A DNA stretch of 64,000 nt from positions 1-64,000 of the forward strand of contig NZ_BEGX01000016.1 of assembly GCF_002583555.1 (NCBI RefSeq), in the 5' to 3' direction. This document shows, in pieces, positions 25,136-33,834 of this stretch (positions are counted from its first letter, which is position 1; the number at the start of each line of letters is the position of its first letter). This DNA is from Pseudonocardia sp. N23. GTDB lineage: Bacteria; Actinomycetota; Actinomycetes; Mycobacteriales; Pseudonocardiaceae. The translations under genes and the position numbers were made by a program. Under the pieces are notes generated by a model, which saw only the letters and a program-made list of their open reading frames with translations, ran no database searches and was not told the DNA's origin.

Positions 25136-26482
25136 GTGTCCGGACCCCGCTCGGTCGCCGTCGACGACCGCGGCTTCCCCCGCTTCTGGGACGAGGACCG
25201 CGAGACCCTCGACCCGGCGAAGCGCGACGAGCTGATCCTCGACCGGATCCGCCACCAGCTCGCCTACGCGTGGTCGGAGCTGCCGTTCTACCGGCGGCAC
25301 TGGGAGGCTCACGGCTTCCGCCCCGACGAGGTGCGGTCGCTTCAGGACTTCACCACGAAGGTCCCGGTGATCACCAAGAAGATGCTGGTCGCGGACCAGG
25401 CCGAGCACCCGCCCTTCGGCAGCTACGCCCGCGAGCTGCCGCCCGGTGGCGTCGCCCGCATCCACGGCTCGTCGGGTACGTCGGGCACCCCGACGATGTA
25501 CGCCGTGTCCAAGGCGGACTGGGACCGCGCCGGTGACGTGCACGCGATGGCGCAGTGGTGCGCGGGCGTGCGCCCCGACGACGTCGTGCAGGTCGGCTTC
25601 CCGTTCGGGCTGTTCTTCGGCGGCTGGGGCGTCGTGCAGGGCGTGGAGCGGATCGGCGCGACCCTGTTCCCGCTGGGCGTCACCGACTCGGAGCGCCACC
25701 TACGGCTCATCGAGCGGCTGGGCTCGACGGTGTTCAGCGCGACCCCGTCGTACTGCATCCACCTGCTGTCGGTGGCCGAGAAGCTCGGGATCGACCTGCG
25801 TACCTCCACGGTCCGGCACCTGCTCGTCGGTGGCGAGCCGGGCGGCTCGCTGCCCGGGACCCGGGCGATCATCGAGCAGGGCTGGGACGCGATCGTCTCC
25901 GACGCCGGCTCGACCTCGGAGATGTACCCGTTCCAGACCAGCGTGGGCTGCGAGGCGGGCACCGGCACCCACCTCTACACCGACGAGGTCTACACCGAGG
26001 TCGTCGACGGGTCCGACCCCAACGTGCCGATCCCGGTGGGGGAGCGCGGCGCGGTCGTCTACACCCACCTGTGGCGCGACTCCCAGCCGATGATCCGGTT
26101 CGCCCCCGGCGACGAGACGTACCTGGCGACGGACCCGTGTCCCTGCGGGCGCACCTACCCCCGGCTCCCCGAGGGCGTCCTCGGCCGCCTCGACGACATG
26201 CTCGTCATCCGGGGTGCCAACGTCTTCCCGAGCGCGGTCGAGACGGCGTTGCGCAGCGTCCCCGAGCTGGGCCCGGAGTTCCGCATCCGGGTGCAGAAGC
26301 GCGGCGCCCTCGACGAGCTGACCGTCGAGGCGGAGGCGGACCCGGCCGGCGACGCCCTGCGCACCCGCACCGAGGAGGCGTTGCAGCGGATCCTGGGCAT
26401 CCGGACCGGCGTCACGCTGCTCGCCCCGGGCACGCTCCCGGAGACGACCTTCAAGGCCCGCAGGGTGGTCGACGAACGCTGA
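25136..26482 (+). CDS. Phenylacetate-CoA ligase (PaaK)-like enzyme
   Basis: A 448-residue member of the PaaK branch of adenylate-forming ligases. The glycine-rich ATP motif is HGSSGTSGTPT, an SDAGSTSEMYPFQ segment follows, and the C-terminal region contains GRLDDMLVIRGANVFPS. It should activate an aryl or arylacetic acid to its CoA ester. The GTG start is at 25136, 8 bp after the previous ligase. Which of the two ligases acts on which acid is not visible. Confidence 0.86.
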   Translation: MSGPRSVAVDDRGFPRFWDEDRETLDPAKRDELILDRIRHQLAYAWSELPFYRRHWEAHGFRPDEVRSLQDFTTKVPVITKKMLVADQAEHPPFGSYARELPPGGVARIHGSSGTSGTPTMYAVSKADWDRAGDVHAMAQWCAGVRPDDVVQVGFPFGLFFGGWGVVQGVERIGATLFPLGVTDSERHLRLIERLGSTVFSATPSYCIHLLSVAEKLGIDLRTSTVRHLLVGGEPGGSLPGTRAIIEQGWDAIVSDAGSTSEMYPFQTSVGCEAGTGTHLYTDEVYTEVVDGSDPNVPIPVGERGAVVYTHLWRDSQPMIRFAPGDETYLATDPCPCGRTYPRLPEGVLGRLDDMLVIRGANVFPSAVETALRSVPELGPEFRIRVQKRGALDELTVEAEADPAGDALRTRTEEALQRILGIRTGVTLLAPGTLPETTFKARRVVDER

Positions 26483-26488
26483 CGACTC

Positions 26489-26528
26489 GTGGGTGGCGAT
26501 GGTCGCCACGGCGACCGTCGCCACCCGC
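26489..26528. repeat. 40-bp palindrome (family copy 3)
   Basis: GTGGGTGGCGATGGTCGCC pairs with the right arm ending GCCACCCGC. It lies between the converging PaaK-like ligase (ends 26482) and dipeptidase (ends 26533) genes, with 4 bp left before the dipeptidase stop. Length and central GGTCGCC/GGCGACC match the other family members. Confidence 0.85.
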
Positions 26529-26532
26529 AGGG

Positions 26533-27774
26533 TCAGCGTGGGGCGACCGTCGGCCACAGCGGCTCGGTGGCGGCCTGCTCGGCGTCGTGCAGGACCCGCA
26601 GGACGTTGCGGCCGGTCAGGGCCTCCAGGTCGGTGCGCGACCAGCCGCGCCGCGCCAGTTCGGCGAGCAGGCGAGGGTAGCCCGACACGTCCTCCAGACC
26701 GGTGGGCTGCACGTCGACGCCGTCGTAGTCGCCGCCGATCCCCACGTGCGCGACCCCCGCGACCTCGCGGACGTGGTCGACGTGGTCGGCGACCTGCGCG
26801 ACGGTGACCGTCGGGCGCGGATGGGCGGCGAGCCAGTCGGTGAACCCGACGGGCTCCCGGCCGGCCTGGGCGAACTCCGCCGCGACGTCCGCGGCGGCCT
26901 CGCCGGGGCGCGGTGCTCGGGGCCAGCGCCAGGACACGGCCTCGTCGCCGAGCCGGGTCCGTTCGGCGTCGGCAGCGCGGCTCCAGTCGGCCATCTCGGC
27001 GGAGACGAAGTAGGGCACGAACGTCACCTGGACGACGCCGCCGTTGCCGGGGATGCGGGCGAGGACGTCGTCGGCGACGTTGCGGGGGTGGTCGCACAGA
27101 GCACGTGCCGAGGAGTGGCTGAACAGCACCGGAGCGTCGGCGACGTCGAGCACGGCGTGCATGGTGGCCGCGGAGACGTGGGAGAGGTCGACGAGGACTC
27201 CGAGACGGGTCATCTCGGCGACGACCGCGCGACCGGTGTCGTCGAGCCCGCCGACGCGCGGCTCGTCGGTCGCGGAGTCGGCCCATGGCGTGTTGTCGTT
27301 GTGCGTCAACGTCATGTAGCGCACTCCGAGCCGCGCGAACGTGCGCAGCACCGCGAGCGAGGAGGCGATGCTGTGCCCGCCCTCGACCCCGAGCAGTGAT
27401 GCGATGCGCCCGGTCCGGGTGGCGGCGCGCACGGCGTCGGCAGTGCAGGTGAGGGCGAGGTCGCGCGGGTAGCGGGCGACCATCCGGTACACGGCGTCGA
27501 TCTGTTCCAGCGTGGCGACGACGGCTTCGGGCTCGGGGAGCCCGGACGGCACCCAGACCGACCAGAACTGGGCGCCGACACCGCCCGCACGCAGGCGGGG
27601 CAGGTCGGTGTGCAGCTCGGGGCGGTGGCCGTCGAGACCCTCGACGGCGTAGCCGGCGGCGCTGCGCAGCGCCGCCGGCAGGTCGTTGTGTCCGTCGACC
27701 ACGGGCACGTCGCGCAGCACCGCCGCCACGAGCGCGTCGATCTCGTCGGCAGTCCTTGTTCCGGTCCGCATCAT
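26533..27774 (-). CDS. Membrane (renal-type) dipeptidase, M19 family
   Basis: A 413-residue zinc peptidase of family M19. The first metal ligands are His29-x-Asp31 (VVDGHNDLP). Further metal/substrate segments include LGVEGGHS, LTHNDNTPW, VDLSHVS and FSHSSARALCDHPRN. No signal peptide is evident, so it is probably cytoplasmic. It hydrolyses dipeptides, including D-containing or modified ones. Two adjacent ATG codons (27774, 27771) follow GAGGAGG; the first is used. It has no obvious link to the aromatic genes. Confidence 0.9.
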   Translation of the reverse strand: MMRTGTRTADEIDALVAAVLRDVPVVDGHNDLPAALRSAAGYAVEGLDGHRPELHTDLPRLRAGGVGAQFWSVWVPSGLPEPEAVVATLEQIDAVYRMVARYPRDLALTCTADAVRAATRTGRIASLLGVEGGHSIASSLAVLRTFARLGVRYMTLTHNDNTPWADSATDEPRVGGLDDTGRAVVAEMTRLGVLVDLSHVSAATMHAVLDVADAPVLFSHSSARALCDHPRNVADDVLARIPGNGGVVQVTFVPYFVSAEMADWSRAADAERTRLGDEAVSWRWPRAPRPGEAAADVAAEFAQAGREPVGFTDWLAAHPRPTVTVAQVADHVDHVREVAGVAHVGIGGDYDGVDVQPTGLEDVSGYPRLLAELARRGWSRTDLEALTGRNVLRVLHDAEQAATEPLWPTVAPR

Positions 27775-27856
27775 CCGGCACCTCCTCGCGTGGTCGCGAC
27801 CGTGTCACACCCGGCGCTGATGCACGACCCGGCCTGGCGGGCGGCCCCGGCGCGCC

Positions 27857-27902
27857 GATCACGGACGGTGGTGATCACGTCGGTTCGATCACTTTCCGTG
27901 AT
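27857..27902. promoter_or_regulatory. Pair of GATCAC-type inverted repeats in intergenic region
   Basis: In the 222-bp gap between the dipeptidase and the small unknown gene, GATCAC-N8-GTGATC (27857-27876) and ATCAC-N5-GTGAT (27888-27902) follow one another. Shared arms and close spacing suggest a binding site for a dimeric regulator (GntR or CRP type); the protein is unknown. Confidence 0.35.
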
Positions 27903-27996
27903 TCCGATAGGGGGTCCGGTCGGCCCCGTCGCACCTCCAGGTGAGTGTGGGCCGTTCGGGCCTTGCGCCGCGGCTGTTGCGGGGCATCATGTTCCG

Positions 27997-28278
27997 ATGC
28001 TGTTCACCGGGACGGTGCCCGGAGTGGAGGGGCACGTCGGATATCTCGCCGGTCGGTATCGCAACGGCGCGCTGAGCGACGTGTGGACCGACGTGTCGCG
28101 GTGTGCCGAGCGCACCTTCACCGCCTGGGTCGCGGGCTGTTCGTGCGGTTGGTACGGCACCGGCCGGCCGCTGACGACCGTGGGTCAGTTCGCCGCGCGG
28201 CGACAGTGGGCGACCGAGCACCTGGCAGGTGTCCTCGCCGACGCCACCGGCGTCGTGACGACGTCCGCCACGGGCTGA
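27997..28278 (+). CDS. Small conserved-looking protein of unknown function
   Basis: A 93-residue protein starting at an ATG. I do not recognise it. It contains an AWVAGCSCGWYGTGRP segment with two Cys close together plus one further Cys (SRCAERTF), then a helical, Trp-containing tail (RRQWATEHLAGVL). A small metal- or redox-binding domain is possible. It stands alone between the dipeptidase and the converging MFS gene, which begins its last codons only 16 bp away. Confidence 0.5.
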   Translation: MLFTGTVPGVEGHVGYLAGRYRNGALSDVWTDVSRCAERTFTAWVAGCSCGWYGTGRPLTTVGQFAARRQWATEHLAGVLADATGVVTTSATG

Positions 28279-28294
28279 GCGCGGCTCCGGCCGG

Positions 28295-29698
28295 TCACGG
28301 CGCGGGTGCGACCGCCCGGGTGAGGCGGCGGTCGTCGGCGCGTTGCAGCAGTGGAACGGCGACGGCGGCGAGCACGCAGACGACGATGCCGCACATCACG
28401 GCGACATTCCAGCCGCTCAGCAGGCTCGCGACGGGGTCGGGGGAGTCGGGGCGGATCGCCAGCACCGTCACCCCGGTGACGCCGAAGGCCGCGCCGACGT
28501 AGCGGGCGGCGTTGTTGATCCCGCTGCCGGTGGCGGCCCGCTCCGGTGGGACGGCGGCGACGGCCTCGCGGCCGAGCGTGGCGTTGGCCAGCCCGGTTCC
28601 CGCGCCCGACACGACCAGTCCGGGGATCAGCGCCCACAACCCGCCGGCCGGGCCGAGCAGCGCGAGCGGGACGATCCCGACGGCGATGACGGCGAGCCCC
28701 AGTGAGAGCCGGGCACCGCCCGACAGCCCGGCGGGCAGCCACCGGCTCGCCAGCGAGGCGCCGACGCTGAGCAGCGACCAGGCCAGCAGGATCGTCGAGG
28801 CCGCGACGGCGGAGTGGGCCATCCCGCGTTCGAGAACGGTGCCGATGAACGACATCAGCGCGATGATCCCGCCGCCGGTGGCGAACGCCGCGAGTGTCGC
28901 GCCGACCAGGGCGGGCCGTCGGAACAGCGACGGCGGGAAGAGCGGCTCGGCGGTGCGGCGCAGGTGCATCCCGACCGCGACGAGCAGGACGACGGCTGCG
29001 GCACCCAGCACGGCGACGAACGGTTGCGTCCAGCCCTGGCGGCCTTCGGTGAGGGCGGCGAGCAGGCAGCCCAGTCCGGCGCCGAGCAGCAGGGCGCCGA
29101 CCACATCGATCCGGCGCGCGGCGTCGCCGCGGGACTCGGCCAGCCATCGTTGCCCGGCGACGGCGATACCGGCGGACAGCAGCGTGAGCACCAGGTAGGC
29201 CCAGCGCCAGCTGCTGACGGCGTCGCCGACCGAGCCGAGCAGCGGGCCGACGGCGGGGCCTGCGCCCATGGCGGCACCCCAGACGCCGGTGGCGCGGGCG
29301 CGGGGCGGGCCGGGAGCGAAGGTCGCGCTGATCAGTGCGAGGCCACACGCCATGAGGGCCGCCGCGCCGAGGCCCTGCACGACCCGGCCCGCGACGAACA
29401 GGGCGGTCGTGGGCGCGAGCCCCGACAGCGCCGACCCGACGGCGGTGAGGACGGCACCGGCGACGAAGACGCGGCGCCTGCCGACGGCATCGCCGATCGC
29501 GCCGGAGGTCAGCAGTGCGACGGCGAGGCCGAGGCTCATCGAGCTGAGGATCCAGGCGGTGCCGACAGGACCGGCACCGAGGTCGGCGCCCACGGACGGG
29601 ACGATCGAGAGCGGCGCCGTGAACGCCGTCATCGCGAGCAGGGTGCCGCCTGCGGTGACGGCCAAGGAGCGGCCCGGGGTCGCGCCGGGTGCGGTCAT
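28295..29698 (-). CDS. MFS drug-efflux type transporter
   Basis: A 467-residue multi-pass membrane protein with about 14 hydrophobic segments, as in the DHA2 (QacA/EmrB) family. The cytoplasmic loop motif GAIGDAVGRRRVF follows TM2 and the antiporter-like motif GAAMGAGPAVGP lies in TM5. It probably exports a hydrophobic compound using the proton gradient. It diverges from an HxlR regulator with an inverted repeat between them, so it is likely repressed by that protein. Confidence 0.88.
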   Translation of the reverse strand: MTAPGATPGRSLAVTAGGTLLAMTAFTAPLSIVPSVGADLGAGPVGTAWILSSMSLGLAVALLTSGAIGDAVGRRRVFVAGAVLTAVGSALSGLAPTTALFVAGRVVQGLGAAALMACGLALISATFAPGPPRARATGVWGAAMGAGPAVGPLLGSVGDAVSSWRWAYLVLTLLSAGIAVAGQRWLAESRGDAARRIDVVGALLLGAGLGCLLAALTEGRQGWTQPFVAVLGAAAVVLLVAVGMHLRRTAEPLFPPSLFRRPALVGATLAAFATGGGIIALMSFIGTVLERGMAHSAVAASTILLAWSLLSVGASLASRWLPAGLSGGARLSLGLAVIAVGIVPLALLGPAGGLWALIPGLVVSGAGTGLANATLGREAVAAVPPERAATGSGINNAARYVGAAFGVTGVTVLAIRPDSPDPVASLLSGWNVAVMCGIVVCVLAAVAVPLLQRADDRRLTRAVAPAP

Positions 29699-29750
29699 CG
29701 TCGCTGCTCTTTCGTCGGGGTGCGGGTCGCGGTGGACGGTACCAGGAATG

Positions 29751-29765
29751 GTTCGGTGAACGAAC
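29751..29765. promoter_or_regulatory. Inverted repeat in MFS/HxlR divergent promoter
   Basis: GTTC-N7-GAAC (GTTCGGTGAACGAAC) sits 20 bp before the hxlR start and 52 bp before the MFS start. A second imperfect repeat (GCGAC-GATG-GTCGT) follows at about 29771-29784. These are candidate HxlR operators. Confidence 0.4.
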
Positions 29766-29784
29766 TGTATGCGACGATGGTCGT

Positions 29785-30300
29785 ATGGCGCTGCCCCGCG
29801 AGTACCCCGGCCAGTCGTGCGCGATGGCCCGCGCCCTGGAGATCGTCGGGGAACGCTGGACGCTGCTGATCCTGCGCGACGCGTTCTTCGGGGTCCGCCG
29901 CTTCAGCGACTTCTCCCGTCACCTCGGCGTACCGCGTGCCGTGCTCAGCGAACGCCTGGAGTTCCTCGTCGCCGAAGGCGTGCTCGACCGGGTGCCCGGT
30001 CCGCGTGGCCGCGACGAGTATCTGTTGTCGGACAAGGGGATGGCCCTGTGGCCGGTGCTGCGGGCCCTCGCCGCCTGGGGCGACGTCCACTACTCGCCCG
30101 CGGGCCCGCGCCGCGTGTTCACCCACGCCGGGTGCGGCGGCACCGTCACACCCGGCGGGCACTGCGCCGACTGCGGCGCGCACGTGCCCGTCGGGGCGAC
30201 GGTCCTGGTCCCCGGACCCGGTTACGAGGGCCCGGCGGAGGGCGACGCGATCAGCGCCGCCCTCGCCGAGCCCCACCGGCTGCTCGAGCCCCTGGGGTGA
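29785..30300 (+). CDS. HxlR family transcriptional regulator
   Basis: A 171-residue regulator with a winged-helix HxlR domain at residues 10-95: CAMARALEIVGERWTLLILRD, then the recognition region LGVPRAVLSERLEFLVAEGVL. The C-terminal ~70 residues carry a CGGTV...HCADCGAHVPVG zinc-ribbon-like segment, an addition seen in some actinobacterial HxlR proteins. It diverges from the MFS exporter, its likely target. Its stop lies only 3 bp from the stop of the converging ABC exporter. Confidence 0.9.
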   Translation: MALPREYPGQSCAMARALEIVGERWTLLILRDAFFGVRRFSDFSRHLGVPRAVLSERLEFLVAEGVLDRVPGPRGRDEYLLSDKGMALWPVLRALAAWGDVHYSPAGPRRVFTHAGCGGTVTPGGHCADCGAHVPVGATVLVPGPGYEGPAEGDAISAALAEPHRLLEPLG

Positions 30301-30303
30301 GGT

Positions 30304-32154
30304 CTACTCCGAGAGGAACCCGCCCGACTGCCGCTCCCACAGTCGCGCGTAGCCGCCGCCGCGGGTGAGCAGCTCGGCGTGCGAGCCCTCCTCGACGACC
30401 CGGCCGCGGTCGATCACGATCAACCGGTCCATCCCGGCCACCGTGCTCAGCCGGTGTGCCACCGCGATCGCGGTCCGGCCCTCCATCAGCCGCCACAACG
30501 CCCGTTGGATCAGGGCCTCGCTCTCCGAGTCCAACGCGCTCGTCGCCTCGTCGAGCAGCAGGATCGGGGCGTCGCGCAGGATCGCCCGCGCGATCGCGAC
30601 CCGCTGCCGCTGCCCGCCCGAGAGCTTGACCCCACGCTCCCCGACGAGGGTGTCGAACCCGTCCGGCAACCCTTCGACGAACTCCACCACGTGCGCGGCC
30701 TGCGCGGCGGCAAGGATGTCGTCGTCGGTCGCGTCCGGGCGGCCGAACGCGATGTTCTCCCGCAGCGTGCGGTGGAACATCGCCGGGTCCTGCGGGACGT
30801 GGGCGATCATGCCCCGCAGGTCGGCCTGGGACATCCGGGCGACGTCCTGACCGCCGACGAGCAGCCGTCCCTCCTGGATGTCCATCAGCCGCAGCAGCAG
30901 CCGGATGATCGTGGTCTTGCCCCCGCCGGAGCGGCCGACGAGCCCGACCCGCTCACCCGGTGCGATCGACAGGTCGAGCCCGTCGAACAGCGGCGCGTGC
31001 CGGCCCGAGTGGGTGAAGCGCACCCGCTCCAGGACGACCCCCGCCGGCCCGCCCGCGAGCGGTTCCGGTTCCGGGTGGTCGACGACCGTCGGGTCGTCGA
31101 GCAGCAGCTCGGCGAACTGGGCGGCCTCGGTCAGCGACCGCTCCAGGTGACGGTAGGTCTGGTTGAAGTCGAACAGGATCTTCGTGGCCTGCGTGAAGTA
31201 CGCGACGGTCACCACCACCGCCGCGACGCCGGGGCCGTCGGTGCGGATGGCCACCAGCAACGCCAGCACCAGCCCCGCGACGTTCGTGATCACCGACAGC
31301 GGTGCGACGATCGTGTCGATCCGCAGGTTGTTGTAGTCCCACGCGCGCAGGGTGAGCCGCTTGTGCTCGGCCACCCGGCGCCGGTGCTCGGCCGCCTCGC
31401 GGAGCTCGGAGGCGTACGCACGGACCGCATCCATGTTGGTCAGCGTGTCCGCGACGTGCCCCGACAGCCGGGTCCACGCCGTCTCCCGCGCCTCGACCAG
31501 CGCCTGGCGGCGACGGATCAGCGGCACGACGGTCACCGCCGACACGACGATCATCCCGACCAGGACGGCGACCAGCCACGGGTCGTAGTGCCACAGCACC
31601 ACCGACGCGAAGGTCAGCGGCAGCAGCTGCGCCACGATCTGGAAGGCCAGGGTGTCGACGAAGTCCTCGTACCGCGAGGCGAAGCTCAGCACGCGCTTGG
31701 TCAGCGCGCCCGCGAAGTTCTCGTGGAAGAACGCCGCGTCCTTCGCCAGCAGTGCGTCCATCCCCTCCACGTAGAGGTGCTCGATGCCGCGGGCGTCGGT
31801 GCGGTTGAGGCAGTGGATGCCCACCCGCCAGCACGCCTCGCCCACGAGCAGCGACAGGAAGAAGCCCACCACCAGCGGTGTCACTGTCGCGACGGTCAGC
31901 CCGCCGCCCGAGGCGAGCCGGTCGACCAGCGCGGCGACGGCCAGCGGCGGCAGGTAGGACAGGGCGATGTTGCCCATCGCCGGCATCAGCAGTGCGGTGC
32001 CGGTGAGCAGCTTGTGGCGAGCGAGCTCGCGTCCATAGATTCGTGCGGCCAGGCGCAGCGCGACCCCACGGCGCGACCGGACCTCCGGCCCGGCGGGGGT
32101 GCCGGTCGGTGGTGCGGGCGCGGCCGCGGGGCGTGCTTCGGCCGGAGCGGACAC
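30304..32154 (-). CDS. ABC exporter, fused membrane and ATPase domains
   Basis: A 616-residue type IV ABC transporter half. The N-terminal six-helix exporter domain spans about residues 40-330. The ATPase domain has Walker A GRSGGGKTT, signature LSGGQRQRVAIARA, Walker B ILLLDEATSALD and the switch His in VAHRLST. It would act as a homodimer exporting lipids, peptides or drugs. The GTG start at 32154 has AGGAG directly upstream; the longer frame adds a disordered, unsupported N-terminus. It diverges from the AhpD operon. Confidence 0.9.
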   Translation of the reverse strand: MSAPAEARPAAAPAPPTGTPAGPEVRSRRGVALRLAARIYGRELARHKLLTGTALLMPAMGNIALSYLPPLAVAALVDRLASGGGLTVATVTPLVVGFFLSLLVGEACWRVGIHCLNRTDARGIEHLYVEGMDALLAKDAAFFHENFAGALTKRVLSFASRYEDFVDTLAFQIVAQLLPLTFASVVLWHYDPWLVAVLVGMIVVSAVTVVPLIRRRQALVEARETAWTRLSGHVADTLTNMDAVRAYASELREAAEHRRRVAEHKRLTLRAWDYNNLRIDTIVAPLSVITNVAGLVLALLVAIRTDGPGVAAVVVTVAYFTQATKILFDFNQTYRHLERSLTEAAQFAELLLDDPTVVDHPEPEPLAGGPAGVVLERVRFTHSGRHAPLFDGLDLSIAPGERVGLVGRSGGGKTTIIRLLLRLMDIQEGRLLVGGQDVARMSQADLRGMIAHVPQDPAMFHRTLRENIAFGRPDATDDDILAAAQAAHVVEFVEGLPDGFDTLVGERGVKLSGGQRQRVAIARAILRDAPILLLDEATSALDSESEALIQRALWRLMEGRTAIAVAHRLSTVAGMDRLIVIDRGRVVEEGSHAELLTRGGGYARLWERQSGGFLSE

Positions 32155-32339
32155 AGGTCTCCTCTCGAAGGGGGTTTGGGGGACCGACCACTTTCCACCG
32201 TTGCCCGCCGCGGGTCCACCGAGTTCTGTGAGGTGCCGACCGGTACGCGCGGCTGCGCGGCCGACGGTCTCGTCCGGTCGGGCCGCCGCGGCGGGCGGTG
32301 CGCCGGGCGTGTACACCGGCGACGGTAGAGTCTAGGGTC

Positions 32340-32356
32340 ATCGTTATCAGTCATTG
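32340..32356 (+). promoter_or_regulatory. TTATCAG-type promoter/operator element (copy A)
   Basis: ATCGTTATCAGTCATTG lies 67 bp upstream of the AhpD-like start. It is strikingly AT-rich for this genome and matches 14 of 17 bases of the element at 39680. It could be an operator for the GntR protein at 54960 or part of the promoter itself. Confidence 0.4.
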
Positions 32357-32422
32357 ACGACCTGACAGGGCTCGGTGGTCGTGGTCCGACCTCGCCGGAG
32401 CCCGACGCCGAGGAGGCACCGC

Positions 32423-33040
32423 GTGGCCCGGATCCGGATGCTGTCCGCCGAGGAGTTCCCCGAGGACCTGCGCGAGATGGCGGAGTCACGGACCCCGCTC
32501 GAGCTGGGCAACCTGCGCTTCTACGCACACCGCCCCGAGCTGGCCCGCGCCTACGCCGCCTACATGGGCGAGCTGCGCAGGCCCGGGCTGCTGTCGCGGC
32601 GCCTCGTCGAGCTGCTGCGGCTGCGCGTGGCCTTCCACAACCAGTGCCGCAGCTGCATGGCGGTCCGCTACGCCGACGGCGCGGCCGAGGGCGTCGACGA
32701 GGACCTGGTCTGCCAGCTCGCGAGCCCCGACGATCCGACGGCCTCGCCGGACCTCACCGACGCCGAGCGCGCCGCGCTCCGGTTCGCCGACCTGATGGCG
32801 ACCAACCACCTCGCGATCGACGATGCCACCCTCGCCGACCTGCGGGACCACTTCTCCGAGGCGGAGGTCGTCGAGATCGGGATGAACGTCGCCGCGTTCG
32901 TCGGCTACGGCCGGCTGTCGATGGCCCTGCACATGGTCGACGAGCTGCCCGATCGCTTCCGGTCCGCGTCCGGGGCGGTGGTGACGCCGTGGAACGACGA
33001 GGGATCCGACGACAGCGTGCTGATCGGGGGTGCCCGATGA
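32423..33040 (+). CDS. AhpD-like carboxymuconolactone decarboxylase family protein
   Basis: A 205-residue alkylhydroperoxidase AhpD-core protein. The redox CxxC is Cys75/Cys78 in NQCRSCMAVRYADG, followed by an acidic helix pair and AFVGYGRLSMALH. Such proteins act as peroxiredoxin-like thiol reductants or as decarboxylase homologues. The GTG start at 32423 follows AGGAGG at 32411-32416. It is the first gene of a three-gene operon with an SDR (ATGA overlap) and a BKACE enzyme. Confidence 0.85.
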   Translation: MARIRMLSAEEFPEDLREMAESRTPLELGNLRFYAHRPELARAYAAYMGELRRPGLLSRRLVELLRLRVAFHNQCRSCMAVRYADGAAEGVDEDLVCQLASPDDPTASPDLTDAERAALRFADLMATNHLAIDDATLADLRDHFSEAEVVEIGMNVAAFVGYGRLSMALHMVDELPDRFRSASGAVVTPWNDEGSDDSVLIGGAR

Positions 33041-33834
33041 CCGCACAGATCGACCTGGCCGGCCGGGTGATCGTCGTGACCGGGGCGGGGCAGGGGCTCG
33101 GTGAGTCCACCGCGCACGTGTGCGCCGGCCTCGGCGCGTCGGTCGTCGTGCTCGACATCGACGCCGCGGCGGCGAAGCGCGTCGCCGGCGAGATCGGGGA
33201 CGCCGCGCTCGCGCTCGAGGCCGACGTCGCCGACGAGGACGCGATGGCCGCGGCCGCCGCCGAGACCGTCGCCCGGTTCGGCACGGTGCACGGCCTGGTC
33301 GCGAACGCGGGCGTCATCAGCTGGACGCCGATCGAGGAGCTCGACGTCGCCGAGTGGGACCGCGTCATGGCGGTCAACGCCCGCGGACTGTTCCTGGGTG
33401 CCAAGCACTTCGGGCCGCCGATGCTCGACCAGCGCGACGGCGCCGTCGTCACGGTCAGCTCGGTCGCGGGCACGGTGCCCGAGGCCCGCGCCGGGGCCTA
33501 CGCGCCGAGCAAGGCCGCGGCGATCATGTTCGCCCGCCAGCTCGCCGTCGAGTGGGGCCCGCGCGGGGTGCGCAGCAACTGCGTGAGCCCCGGCATCATG
33601 CGCACCCCGATGTCGGAGAAGTTCAACTCCGACCCCGACGCCCTGCGCCGCCGGCTGGAGATGATCGCGAGCCGGCGCATCGGCGACCCGGTCGAGGTCG
33701 CCGCGGTGATCGCGTTCCTGCTCTCGGACGCGTCCAGCTTCGTCAACGCCCAGAACCTCGAGGTCGACGGCGGCATGATGCAGATGCTGATCGACGTCCT
33801 GCCGCGCCCCGGTGTGCCCGAGGTCAAGTCGTGA
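33037..33834 (+). CDS. SDR family oxidoreductase
   Basis: A 265-residue classical SDR with TGAGQGLGE at the nucleotide fold, ANAG, the catalytic Ser in VSSVAG and Tyr/Lys in YAPSK. The ATG overlaps the AhpD stop and the stop overlaps the BKACE start. It probably oxidises a hydroxy acid or CoA ester to the beta-keto compound needed by the downstream cleavage enzyme (inference from operon order). Confidence 0.88.
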   Translation: MTAQIDLAGRVIVVTGAGQGLGESTAHVCAGLGASVVVLDIDAAAAKRVAGEIGDAALALEADVADEDAMAAAAAETVARFGTVHGLVANAGVISWTPIEELDVAEWDRVMAVNARGLFLGAKHFGPPMLDQRDGAVVTVSSVAGTVPEARAGAYAPSKAAAIMFARQLAVEWGPRGVRSNCVSPGIMRTPMSEKFNSDPDALRRRLEMIASRRIGDPVEVAAVIAFLLSDASSFVNAQNLEVDGGMMQMLIDVLPRPGVPEVKS

